Part shown: piece by piece, positions 23,845-31,392 of the stretch
How positions within the stretch are numbered: the stretch's first letter is position 1
How the letters are laid out: each line of letters begins with the position of its first letter
DNA from: DASQFQ01 sp038238015
GTDB lineage: Bacteria; Actinomycetota; Thermoleophilia; Solirubrobacterales; Solirubrobacteraceae
DNA length: 64,000 bases
Assembly (NCBI GenBank): GCA_038238015.1
Contig: JBBRYA010000013.1
Location: 1 to 64,000, forward strand
Reading direction: 5' to 3'
Program-made: the position numbers and the translations under genes
Notes under the pieces: model-generated
What the model was told of the DNA's origin: nothing
Databases searched by the model: none
Seen by the model: only the letters and a program-made list of their open reading frames with translations

Positions 23845-24597
23845 CTACGAAGCGGCGTACGGGCGCACGCGCGGCGCGCCGTAGGGGAGCGGCTCGTCGT
23901 CGGCCGGCAGCTCGTAGTCGGCCTCGATGCGATGGTCGGTGCCGAACAGGGGCAGCGGGTCGCCGCACATCTCCACCAGCCGGGAGACGGTCCGGTCGCC
24001 GATCTGCTCGCGCAGCTCCTCGACGTTGAGGTTGGTGGTGATCACGACCGACCGGCGGTCCTCATAGCGGGTGTTGACGATCGTGTAGAGCTGCTCGAGC
24101 ACCCACGGCGAGGTCTGCTCCGCTCCCACGTCGTCGATGTGCAGCAGCTCGACCGCGGCGAGCCGGTCCAGGAGCTCTGACAGCGACGCCTCGGACTCGT
24201 CGTTGAAGGTCTCGCGCAGCAGGCCGAGCAGGCGCGGCAGCGAGTAGATGGCGACCGAGTGCCCGGTGCGCAGCGCCTCGGCCGACACGAGCATGGCGAG
24301 CGTGGTCTTGCCCGTGCCGACGTCGCCGCGGAACCAGATGCCGCGGCCCTCGGCGAGCTGGGCGTCCAGCGTGTCGACGTGGCGCCTGACCGCGCGGACC
24401 ACGTTGGGCTCCATGTGCGTGACCGGCGCGCGGTCGAAGGACACCCCTTGGTAGCGGCGCGGGATCACGCCCGCGAGCTTGCGCGCCTTGCGGCGGGCGA
24501 TCCTTCGCGGCCGGCAGGAGCAGTCGGTCGCGCGGCGGCTGGCCTCGTCGTAGAGGAAGCCGGAGCCGTCGCAGCGCTTGTCGGGGCACCCGGTCAC
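23845..24597 (-). CDS. DnaC/DnaI-like replicative helicase loader (AAA+)
   Basis: A 250-residue AAA+ ATPase. A small N-terminal Cys cluster (C4, C9, C26, C28) suggests a zinc knuckle as in DnaI. The ATPase core has Walker A FRGDVGTGKTTLA, Walker B VELLHIDDVGAE, a sensor I VVITTNLN and an arginine region GDRTVSRLVEM. GTG start at 24597, ten bases after dnaB. Adjacent, co-oriented dnaB makes a helicase-loading role the natural reading; IstB-type transposition helpers share the fold but no transposase is near. Confidence 0.85.
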   Translation of the reverse strand: MTGCPDKRCDGSGFLYDEASRRATDCSCRPRRIARRKARKLAGVIPRRYQGVSFDRAPVTHMEPNVVRAVRRHVDTLDAQLAEGRGIWFRGDVGTGKTTLAMLVSAEALRTGHSVAIYSLPRLLGLLRETFNDESEASLSELLDRLAAVELLHIDDVGAEQTSPWVLEQLYTIVNTRYEDRRSVVITTNLNVEELREQIGDRTVSRLVEMCGDPLPLFGTDHRIEADYELPADDEPLPYGAPRVRPYAAS

Positions 24598-24607
24598 GTG
24601 GAGACCG

Positions 24608-25969
24608 CTAGTACCGCTCGTCGCCGACGTAGGACATGAAGCGCGGGTACTCGCCCTGGAAGGTCAGCTTGATCGTCCCCAGGCCGCCGTTGCGGTGCTT
24701 GGCAATCGAGAGCTCGGCCAGGCCCTCGTCCTCGGAGTCGCCGTCGTAGTACTCGTCGCGGTAGATGAACATGACGAGATCGGCGTCCTGCTCGATCGCG
24801 CCGGACTCGCGCAGGTCGGAGAGCATCGGGCGCTTGTCGGCGCGCTGCTCGACGCCGCGGTTGAGCTGGGAGAGGGCAATGACCGGCACCTCCAGCTCAC
24901 GCGCGAGCGTCTTGAGCCCGCGCGAGATCTGCCCGACCTGCTCGGCGCGGTTGTCGCTCGTGCCCGCCGCGCGCATGAGCTGCAGGTAGTCGATGACCAC
25001 GAGCCCGAGCCCGTCCGCCTGCTGCTGGGCCAGGCGCCGCACTTTCGCGCGCAGGTCGAGCACCGAGACGTCGGAGGAGTCGTCGACGAACAGGTGGGAC
25101 TCCGCGAGACGGTTGGAGGCCGCGAGGATCTTCGCCCAGCGCGCCTGGGGCACCTTGCCCTTGCGCAGGTCGTCGCCCTTGATCGAGGCCTGCGAGGCGA
25201 TGAAGCGCTGCGCGAGCTCGCCCTCGGACATCTCCAGCGAGAACAGCGCCACGGCCTTGTCGTCGGTGAGCGCTGCGTGTTCGCAGAAGTTGGCCGCCAG
25301 ACTTGATTTTCCCATCCCCGGCCTTGCCGCGAGGATGACGAGGTTGCCGGGCTGGAAGCCGCCGGTGATGCGGTCGAGGTCCTCGAAGCCCGAGGGGGTG
25401 CCGGTGATCGACTGGCCCTCCGCGGAGAGCTTCTCGAGCTTGTCGAGCTCGGCGAACAGCAGGTCGTGGATCGAGCGGAAGTCCTTGCGGCGGTCGTCAT
25501 GGGCGACCTCGAGGATCGAGCGCTCGGCGAGGTCGACGAGCTCCCGCGGCGGCGCCTCGTGGGAGTGCACGCGCGCCTGGATCTCGTAGGAGGCGTGCAG
25601 CAGCCGGCGCAGCATCGCGTTTTCGCGCACGATCCGGGCGTACTGGCGGACGTTGCCGACCGCGGGGACCGATCCGGCCAGCAGGTCCACCACCGCGCGG
25701 CCGCCGACGCGCTCGAGCAGGCCGGCCTGCTTGAGGTGCTCCACGAGCGTGAGCGCGTCGACCGGTTCGCCGACCGAGTGCAGGTCGAGCATCGCCTGGT
25801 AGATGAGCCCGTGGCTCTCGCGGTAGAAGTCCTCGGCGCCGAGGCGCTCGTCGATGATCAGCGCGGGGAGCGCGGTGTCCGACAGCAGCACGGCGCCGAG
25901 CACCGACTGCTCGGCCTCCAGGTTCTGCGGCGGGGCGAGGGCCGCTCCGTTGCGCTCGGCGATGCTCAT
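24608..25969 (-). CDS. dnaB: Replicative DNA helicase DnaB
   Basis: A 453-residue hexameric 5'-3' helicase. The N-terminal primase-interacting domain starts LAPPQNLEAEQSVLGAVLL; the RecA-like C-domain has Walker A AARPGMGKSSLA, Walker B GLVVIDYLQLM and the arginine-finger region QLNRGVEQRADKRPMLSDLRESGAIEQDADLV. No intein or insertion. It lies between rplI and the loader gene in the conserved rpsF-ssb-rpsR-rplI-dnaB run. Confidence 0.97.
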   Translation of the reverse strand: MSIAERNGAALAPPQNLEAEQSVLGAVLLSDTALPALIIDERLGAEDFYRESHGLIYQAMLDLHSVGEPVDALTLVEHLKQAGLLERVGGRAVVDLLAGSVPAVGNVRQYARIVRENAMLRRLLHASYEIQARVHSHEAPPRELVDLAERSILEVAHDDRRKDFRSIHDLLFAELDKLEKLSAEGQSITGTPSGFEDLDRITGGFQPGNLVILAARPGMGKSSLAANFCEHAALTDDKAVALFSLEMSEGELAQRFIASQASIKGDDLRKGKVPQARWAKILAASNRLAESHLFVDDSSDVSVLDLRAKVRRLAQQQADGLGLVVIDYLQLMRAAGTSDNRAEQVGQISRGLKTLARELEVPVIALSQLNRGVEQRADKRPMLSDLRESGAIEQDADLVMFIYRDEYYDGDSEDEGLAELSIAKHRNGGLGTIKLTFQGEYPRFMSYVGDERY

Positions 25970-26067
25970 CGGGCGACCGAGTCTAGGTCGGGGTGCGGCG
26001 ACGGCCGGGAGCGCCGGCGGGGTTTCCCCGCTTCCTGCGCAGAGTTGTTGCGAAGCGGCGCCGAGCG

Positions 26068-26520
26068 CTACTTCTGCTCGACGACCATCGTCTTGACGGT
26101 CGCGAGCACGCCGTCGGCGACCTCGACGACGACCGCGCGCGTGCCGACCGTCTTGATCGGCTCGTCGAGATGCACCTTGCGCTTGTCGATGCGGATGCCG
26201 CGGGCCTCGAGGATCGCGTCGACGATGTCCTGGCCGGTCACGGAGCCGAACAGGCGGCCGTCGTCGCCGGCCTGGTGGGTGATCGTCAGCACGGTCTTGT
26301 TGAGCAACGCGGCGCTCTCCTGCGCCTTCTCGGTCGCAACGGACAGCGCGCGGTCGGCCACCTCCTGGCGGCGCTGCGCGGCCTGGACCGAGCCCTTGGT
26401 CGCGGGCTCGGCGAGCTTGCGCGGCACCAGGAAGTTGCGCAGATAGCCCTTGGACACCTCGACGACCGCGCCGCGGTCGCCCAGCGTCTCCACGTCCTGC
26501 AGGAGGATGGCCTGGGGCAT
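26068..26520 (-). CDS. rplI: 50S ribosomal protein L9
   Basis: 150 residues with the L9 signature at the start: MPQAILLQDVETLGDRGAVVEV, then KGYLRNFLVPRKLA, a long central helix and the C-terminal RNA-binding domain LFGSVTGQDIVDAIL. ATG 26520 is used; the frame stays open far upstream but only this start fits the family. It is 10 bp after rpsR. Confidence 0.96.
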   Translation of the reverse strand: MPQAILLQDVETLGDRGAVVEVSKGYLRNFLVPRKLAEPATKGSVQAAQRRQEVADRALSVATEKAQESAALLNKTVLTITHQAGDDGRLFGSVTGQDIVDAILEARGIRIDKRKVHLDEPIKTVGTRAVVVEVADGVLATVKTMVVEQK

Positions 26521-26530
26521 CGGCGGGGGC

Positions 26531-26857
26531 CTACCGGTCGCGGTCGCGGTCGCGATCGCGACCGCCGCCGCGCTCGTCGCGCGACTCACGGGTGTCGCCG
26601 ACATAGGGCAGCAGGGCGATCTCGCGGGCGCGCTTGACGGCCGTGGCGATCTGGTTCTGATGGCGCCGGCAGGCGCCGGTGATGCGCCGCGAGCGGATCT
26701 TGCCCCGGTCGGAGACGAACTTGCGCAGGGTGGCGACGTCTTTGTAGTCGACCTGGTCGACCTTGTCGCGGCAGTACTGGCAGGACTTGCGCCGCCCGCT
26801 GCCGGGGCCGCCCTTCTTGTCACGCCGGCGCGTCGGCCGGCTGCGCTGCTTTGCCAC
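26531..26857 (-). CDS. rpsR: 30S ribosomal protein S18 with an Arg-Asp repeat tail
   Basis: 108 residues against about 75-85 in most bacteria. The S18 core is intact: CQYCRDKVDQVDYKDVATLRKFV, RGKIRSRRITGACRRHQNQI and AIKRAREIALLPY-like RAREIALLPYVGD. A basic N-terminal extension precedes it, and the C-terminus is a low-complexity RDERGGGRDRDRDRDR tail, encoded by a GCGGTC-type repeat at 26537-26570. The CxxC pair in the core may bind zinc (C+ type S18). It lies between ssb and rplI. Confidence 0.95.
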   Translation of the reverse strand: MAKQRSRPTRRRDKKGGPGSGRRKSCQYCRDKVDQVDYKDVATLRKFVSDRGKIRSRRITGACRRHQNQIATAVKRAREIALLPYVGDTRESRDERGGGRDRDRDRDR

Positions 26858-27006
26858 AGAGAAACCTTTCGTGTGCTGCCTGTCCCAGCGCCCGTGGGGC
26901 GCACGAAGCCGCGCGGCTGGCGCGGAGAGCGGACATTGTGACAGACGCGCGGCAGCGGGCGGCGGGGAGCCGCCGTCCGCTGCCGCGCGCGTGGCCTCTC
27001 GGAGGG

Positions 27007-27177
27007 CCTAGGAGCCTGTCGAAAAAGTCCTCGGGGCCGGATGCGGCCCATCCGCGGCCGTGGATCGCCACGCGAATTCTCGCCAATGCCACCGGCATTG
27101 CCTTCGAATTTGCGCGTCGCCCACAGCCACGGCTGAGCCACCCCGGCCGGCGAGGACTTTCCCGACCGACTCCCTAG
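27007..27177. repeat. ~170-bp imperfect palindrome, MITE-like, between rpsR and ssb
   Basis: The whole segment folds back on itself. The outer arms, 27012-27033 and the reverse complement of its right counterpart ending at 27172, match at 18 of 22 positions around the core AAAGTCCTCG. Inner arms include GCGGCCGTGG against CCACGGCT, CGCGAATT against AATTTGCG, and CAATGCC-ACC-GGCATTG at the centre (about 27084-27101). CCTAG occurs at both ends (27007-27011 and 27173-27177), as a possible target duplication; the right copy contains the ssb stop codon. No coding content. It could be a miniature inverted-repeat element or a large hairpin in the operon message. Confidence 0.6.
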
Positions 27178-27641
27178 AAGGGGATGTCGTCGTCGGCGGG
27201 GCCCGACCCGGCGGTGGCGCCGGCGGGCTGGAAGTCGCCGGCGTCGACAGGCACGTCCGAGCGCGGCGTGAAGCTGCTCGCGCCGCCCTCGGGAGCGTCG
27301 TCGCGGCCGCTGAGGAACTGGACGGAGTCGGCGACGATCTCCACGCTCTGGCGCTTGCCCGAGCCGTCCTGGGCCTCCCACTCGCGCCATTCCAGGCGGC
27401 CGTCGAGCGCGACGGGGCGGCCCTTGCTCAGGAAGCGGGCGCAGTTCTCGCCCTGGGCCCCCCAAACGGTGACGTCGAAGTAGTTGGGCTTGTCCTCCCA
27501 GTCGCCCGACGCTCCCTTGCGGCGCGTATTGCAGGCGACGCGCAGCTTGCAGACGGACGTGCCGCTCTGCAGCGAGCGCAGCTCAGGATCGCGGGTCAGG
27601 TTCCCGGTCAGCACGACCCGGTTGATGTTCGTTGCGGCCAC
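27174..27641 (-). CDS. ssb: Single-stranded DNA-binding protein
   Basis: 155 residues. The OB-fold begins NINRVVLTGNLTRDPELR, continues with VWGAQGENCARFLSKGRPVALDGRLEWREWE, and the protein ends in an acidic tail DDDIPF, the docking motif for replication and repair partners. It coats single-stranded DNA at forks. It lies between rpsF and rpsR in one transcript. The last codons run into a palindromic repeat, so the stop TAG is part of that repeat's terminal CTAG. Confidence 0.96.
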   Translation of the reverse strand: MAATNINRVVLTGNLTRDPELRSLQSGTSVCKLRVACNTRRKGASGDWEDKPNYFDVTVWGAQGENCARFLSKGRPVALDGRLEWREWEAQDGSGKRQSVEIVADSVQFLSGRDDAPEGGASSFTPRSDVPVDAGDFQPAGATAGSGPADDDIPF

Positions 27642-27768
27642 GGCGTGGCTCCTTTCGAAAAACGGCTCTCGAAGCTCGGTTGCCCGAGTCTAGATCGGGC
27701 CCCGGCCGTCATGGCGGCGGCGCCGCAAGTTGCGGCGAAATCGTCACGAAGCTGTGGCGAAGCGGGGG

Positions 27769-28137
27769 CTACTCGTCGTCGCCGTCGCCCGTGGTGACGG
27801 GTGCGACGGCGGTGGTGGCGAGGTCCGGCGGCTCGGGGGTGCCCGCGCGGAGCTTGATGATGCGGAAGCGCAGGACGCCGTCGGTGATCTTCAGCGTGTG
27901 GTTGAGCTGCTCGAGCAGCGCGCTGGGGCCGTGGAACTGCAGCAGGTGGTAGTCCGCCTCGGCGCGCTTCTGGATCTCGAACGTCGTGGGCCGCGAGCCC
28001 CAGTCATGGCGGCCGACGAGTTCGCCAGTGGCCTCGATCGCGGCCTGGACGTTGTCCACGATCTGGCCGCGGCGCTCGTCGTCGGCCTGCGGGTCGAGCA
28101 GGAGGACGAGGTCGTAGAGGGAGACGGGGGTCGCCAT
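27769..28137 (-). CDS. rpsF: 30S ribosomal protein S6
   Basis: 122 residues. The S6 fold is seen in LYDLVLLLDPQADDERRGQIVDNVQ at the N-terminus and RAEADYHLLQFHGPSALLEQLNHTLKITDGVLRFRIIKL, followed by an acidic tail. S6 pairs with S18 in the small-subunit platform; both are encoded in this operon. It is the first gene of the minus-strand run and diverges from a Pro-rich protein gene 60 bp away. Confidence 0.95.
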   Translation of the reverse strand: MATPVSLYDLVLLLDPQADDERRGQIVDNVQAAIEATGELVGRHDWGSRPTTFEIQKRAEADYHLLQFHGPSALLEQLNHTLKITDGVLRFRIIKLRAGTPEPPDLATTAVAPVTTGDGDDE

Positions 28138-28197
28138 GCGGCGCTGGATGCTAGCAACGCGGGGGCGAACGCCCGGCCGGCCGGAGCTAGGTACGCC

Positions 28198-28617
28198 ATG
28201 GCCGGGAACCTGCTCCGCCGCGTGCGCTGGGCCAATGTCGCGCGCGCCGCCGCCGCCATCGCGGTGCTCGCGCTGGTGGTGGCCTGGCCGCGCCTAGGCG
28301 GCCCCACTGCCCTACTGCCCCCGGATTCGCCCAGCCCGCTCGCGACGCCCCCGGCGCCGGTGCGAACGGCCGTTCCGAAGGCTCGGCACCGCCGGCCACA
28401 CCGCCGCCGCCGCCGCACGAAGCCCGCCAGGGCTGCGCACCCTCGGCCGAGCGCACCGCGCAGGGTTGCAGTCACGGCCAGCACGGCGCCCGCGCGACCG
28501 TCGCGACCTCGCCCGTCACCGCCCCGCCCGGGGCCGCCGAGCGCACCCCCGCGTCCCGCCGTCGCCGCCCCGCCGCCCGCCGACCCCGCCCGCGCCGAGT
28601 TCTCCTTCGAGCGCTAG
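28198..28617 (+). CDS. Pro/Ala/Arg-rich membrane-anchored hypothetical protein
   Basis: 139 residues: a basic N-terminus, one transmembrane segment (about residues 14-32, VARAAAAIAVLALVVAWP), then a low-complexity tail of Pro, Ala, Arg and Ser (HRRPHRRRRRTKPARAAHP and PRPSPPRPGPP) ending EFSFER. There is no recognisable domain. The basic Pro-rich tail looks like a cell-wall-spanning linker. ATG start. Low-complexity GC-rich DNA can open frames by chance, so the gene is likely but not certain. Confidence 0.5.
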   Translation: MAGNLLRRVRWANVARAAAAIAVLALVVAWPRLGGPTALLPPDSPSPLATPPAPVRTAVPKARHRRPHRRRRRTKPARAAHPRPSAPRRVAVTASTAPARPSRPRPSPPRPGPPSAPPRPAVAAPPPADPARAEFSFER

Positions 28618-28632
28618 CGCCTCAGGGCGCTA
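28615..28632. terminator. Short hairpin between convergent genes, built on both stop codons
   Basis: TAGCGCC (28615-28621) and GGCGCTA (28626-28632) form a perfect 7-bp stem with loop TCAG. The first TAG is the stop of the Pro-rich protein on the plus strand; the last CTA is the stop of otsA on the minus strand. No T-run, so a bidirectional rho-independent terminator is only possible. Confidence 0.4.
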
Positions 28633-30102
28633 ATGCGTTCCGGCCGAGACGCCCTGGGCCTTCTTGCGGATGTCGGCGAGCTGCTCGTCGATCCAGTCGC
28701 CAGGGTCGCGCGAGGTGACGATCTCGCGCAGGCCCGTGGCGCGCCGCGCGCGCTCCTCGCGGGACATCGTCAGCGCGGTGTAGATCGCGTCGGCGAGCTC
28801 CTGGACGTCGAATGGGTTGACCGAGAGGGAGTACTCGCCGAGCTCCTCGTGCGCCCCCGTGTTCTCGCCCAGGATCGAGACGCCGTCGCGCTCGTTGATC
28901 AGCGGGCCCTCCTTGGCGACGAGGTTCATGCCGTCGAACATCGCGTTGACCATCATCACGTCGTAGTGCTTGTAGTTGGCCATCGCCTCCTCGAGGTCGT
29001 CGCGGAGCTTGAGGTCGATCGGCATCCAGTCGGGGGTTCCGTGACGGTGGTTGACGACCGCGACGAGCGCCTCGATCCGCTCGAGGTACTCCGCGTACTC
29101 CGGCACGTCGGTCCGCGAGGGCATCAGCTGGGCGGTGAAGGTGATGCGCTCTGAGAACTCGGGGTGCTGCTCGAGGAAGATGTCAAAACCCGTGAACCCG
29201 CGCAGCACGTTCTTGGACAGGTCGGCGCGGTCGACGCGCAGGATCGAGAACTCGCGCCGGCGCGCCAGCAGCTTCTCCTCGAACTGCGTGACGCGGTCGC
29301 TCGCAGCGGTGGCCAGCGTGGCGCGGTAGTCGATCGGCAGCGGGTAGGCGCGCACCCACACCTCCCGATCGTCGAGCTTCACCACCCCGGCGTCCATGTC
29401 GACGTCGAGGTCCATCAGGTCGCGGCAGCACTGCAGGAAGTTGCGCTGGTAGGAGGGCGTGTGGAAGCCGACGATGTCGTTGGCCAGCACGCCGCGGAAG
29501 ATCTGCTCGCGGATCCCGGCGGGCAGCACCCGCCAGGCGTCGGGCTGCGTCCACGGGATGTGGATGAAGTGGTGCAGGAAGACGTCGGGCCGCTCGCGCC
29601 GGAGCATGCCCGGCAGCGTGTAGAAGTGGTAGTCGTGGATCATCACGACCGGCTCGGGCTCGTCCGCGATCTCCTCGAGCACCGCGCGCGCCAGGTCCTC
29701 GTTGACGACGTTGTACCCGTGCTCGAAGGCGTCGACCTCCTGGCGGCGGATGTCCGGGGCGTTTGACTGATCCCACAGGTAGTGCTGGATGAACCACAGC
29801 ATCGGGTTGGCGATGACGTTGTAGAAGCCGTCGTAGGCGCCGGGATCGGAGGCGACGAAGCGCACGCGGAATTCGCCGCCGTGGGGCGCGTCGACCGCGA
29901 ACGGGTGGCCGCCGTGCTCCTCGGAGACCTCGCTGTCGCGGTCGGTCATCGCCGAGGCGATCCAGATCGCGTCGCGATGGGAGGCCAGCCCGGTCAGCGC
30001 GGTCACGAGCCCGCCGGTGCCCCGCTTGACCGAGCCGTCGTCCTGGAAGGTGACCGGCCCGCGGTTGGAGACGAGGACCAGGGGCGCCGCGTCGCCCGCC
30101 AC
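28630..30102 (-). CDS. otsA: Trehalose-6-phosphate synthase (GT20, OtsA-like)
   Basis: 490 residues. GT20 markers: LVLVSNRGPV at the N-terminus, GTGGLVTALTG, HDYHFYTLPGMLRRERPDVFLHHFIHIPWTQPDAWR, and the nucleotide-sugar site DGMNLVAKEGPLINERDGVSILGENTGAHEEL. It transfers glucose from UDP- or GDP-glucose to glucose-6-phosphate. No trehalose-6-phosphatase is adjacent. GTG start at 30102, directly after the treT stop (TGAGTG), so the two are translationally coupled. A related GT20 acceptor is possible given the partner gene. Confidence 0.88.
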   Translation of the reverse strand: MAGDAAPLVLVSNRGPVTFQDDGSVKRGTGGLVTALTGLASHRDAIWIASAMTDRDSEVSEEHGGHPFAVDAPHGGEFRVRFVASDPGAYDGFYNVIANPMLWFIQHYLWDQSNAPDIRRQEVDAFEHGYNVVNEDLARAVLEEIADEPEPVVMIHDYHFYTLPGMLRRERPDVFLHHFIHIPWTQPDAWRVLPAGIREQIFRGVLANDIVGFHTPSYQRNFLQCCRDLMDLDVDMDAGVVKLDDREVWVRAYPLPIDYRATLATAASDRVTQFEEKLLARRREFSILRVDRADLSKNVLRGFTGFDIFLEQHPEFSERITFTAQLMPSRTDVPEYAEYLERIEALVAVVNHRHGTPDWMPIDLKLRDDLEEAMANYKHYDVMMVNAMFDGMNLVAKEGPLINERDGVSILGENTGAHEELGEYSLSVNPFDVQELADAIYTALTMSREERARRATGLREIVTSRDPGDWIDEQLADIRKKAQGVSAGTH

Positions 30103-31332
30103 TCAGATCACCTCGTGGAAGATCTTCAGGTAGTCGCGCAGGTATCGCGGGGTCAGGAAGTGCTCGCGGACGTGCTCCTTGCCCCGGCGCCCGAGCGCCT
30201 TGCCCAGCGCGGGGTCGTTCAGGATGTCCAGGGCACGTGCGGCGCAGTCCTCCACTGAGGAGACGAGGTACCCGGAGATGCCGTTGCGCACCTGCAGCGG
30301 GATGCCGCCGACATCGCCGCCGATGAACGGCCGGCCCTTCCACAGCGCCTCCGAGACCGTCAGCCCGAAGCCCTCGCGCATGGACTTCTGGATCACGACC
30401 TCGGCGAGCGACTGGAAGGCGTTGACCTCGATGTTGCCGACGTTGTTGAAGTTGTTGAGGATGTGGATGTCGGGGTCGCCCTCCGCGTGGGCGAGCGTGG
30501 AGTTGTAGAAGTCCCAGCCCTCGGGGTCGTCGGAGGCCATCGAGCCGACCAGCGCGAGCTGGACGTCGGGGCGCTCCTGCTTGAGGATGCGGTAGGCGTC
30601 GATCACGCCGAGCGGGTCCTTCCAGGGATCGAAGCGCGAGACCTGGCAGATCATCGGGCGCGTGGTGTCGATGCCGAACTGCTTGCAGACGAAGGTCGCG
30701 TCCTCGATCGACAGCGCCATGTTCTTCGGCGCGAGCGGGTCGATCGCGGGCGGGACGATGTGCACGCCCCCGTCCATCCCCGCGGGGACGTAGCTCTCGA
30801 CGTGGAAGAGCGACGCCGGGTACTGCCTGATGTAGGGCAGCAGCCGCTCCATCGTCGCCGGGTTGGGCGTCGAGACGTCGATGTGGCAGCGCCAGACCCA
30901 CGCCTTCGCCTTCTCGGGCGCCAGCGAGAGCATCGCCGCCGGCTGCGGGTCATGGGCGATGCAGATGTCCCAGTCGCGCGAGAGCTCGCGCGCGTTCATC
31001 TCGTTGTACTGCTCCCAGACGCGCCACTGCTCCTCGGTGAGGTCCTGGGGCGCGCCCTGCAGCGCGTTGTGCATGAGCTTGGTGGAGTTGAAGAACTCCT
31101 CGCGCCCGTAGATGACCTGCCACTCGACCTCGAGGCCGACGTCGCGCATGAGCGGGATCAGCGTGTAGAGGATCTCCGACACGCCGCCCCCGAACGCGGT
31201 GGCGCTCAGGTGCACGACGCGCTTGCCCTTCAACGGCTCGGCCAGCTCGCGGATCTCCTCCACCAGCGGGCGCCCGACGATGTGGGTGTAGTCGGCCAGG
31301 CTCTTGTGGGCCAGAGCGACGGGTTGCAGCAC
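30103..31332 (-). CDS. treT: TreT-type trehalose glycosyltransferring synthase (GT4)
   Basis: 409 residues of GT4 type with the TreT N-terminus: GKRVVHLSATAFGGGVSEILYTLIPLMRDVGLEVEW, then HDPQPAAMLSL, RCHIDVSTPNP, a central QVSRFDPWKDPLGVIDAYR and the donor-binding REGFGLTVSEALWKGRPFIGGDVGGIPLQ. TreT makes trehalose directly from glucose and NDP-glucose and can work in reverse. It heads a two-gene unit with otsA. ATG start. The family is convincing, though GT4 acceptor specificity is not readable. Confidence 0.82.
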   Translation of the reverse strand: MLQPVALAHKSLADYTHIVGRPLVEEIRELAEPLKGKRVVHLSATAFGGGVSEILYTLIPLMRDVGLEVEWQVIYGREEFFNSTKLMHNALQGAPQDLTEEQWRVWEQYNEMNARELSRDWDICIAHDPQPAAMLSLAPEKAKAWVWRCHIDVSTPNPATMERLLPYIRQYPASLFHVESYVPAGMDGGVHIVPPAIDPLAPKNMALSIEDATFVCKQFGIDTTRPMICQVSRFDPWKDPLGVIDAYRILKQERPDVQLALVGSMASDDPEGWDFYNSTLAHAEGDPDIHILNNFNNVGNIEVNAFQSLAEVVIQKSMREGFGLTVSEALWKGRPFIGGDVGGIPLQVRNGISGYLVSSVEDCAARALDILNDPALGKALGRRGKEHVREHFLTPRYLRDYLKIFHEVI

Positions 31333-31392
31333 GGCGGCGGGACCTTCCTAGTCCGATGTGGCTGAGAGCGGCAGCGGGCGCACGATAGCCGC

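Noticed and set aside
26537..26570. CRISPR-like short repeats
   Set aside because: This is a coding simple repeat for the Arg-Asp tail of S18. No repeat-spacer array is seen anywhere in the window.
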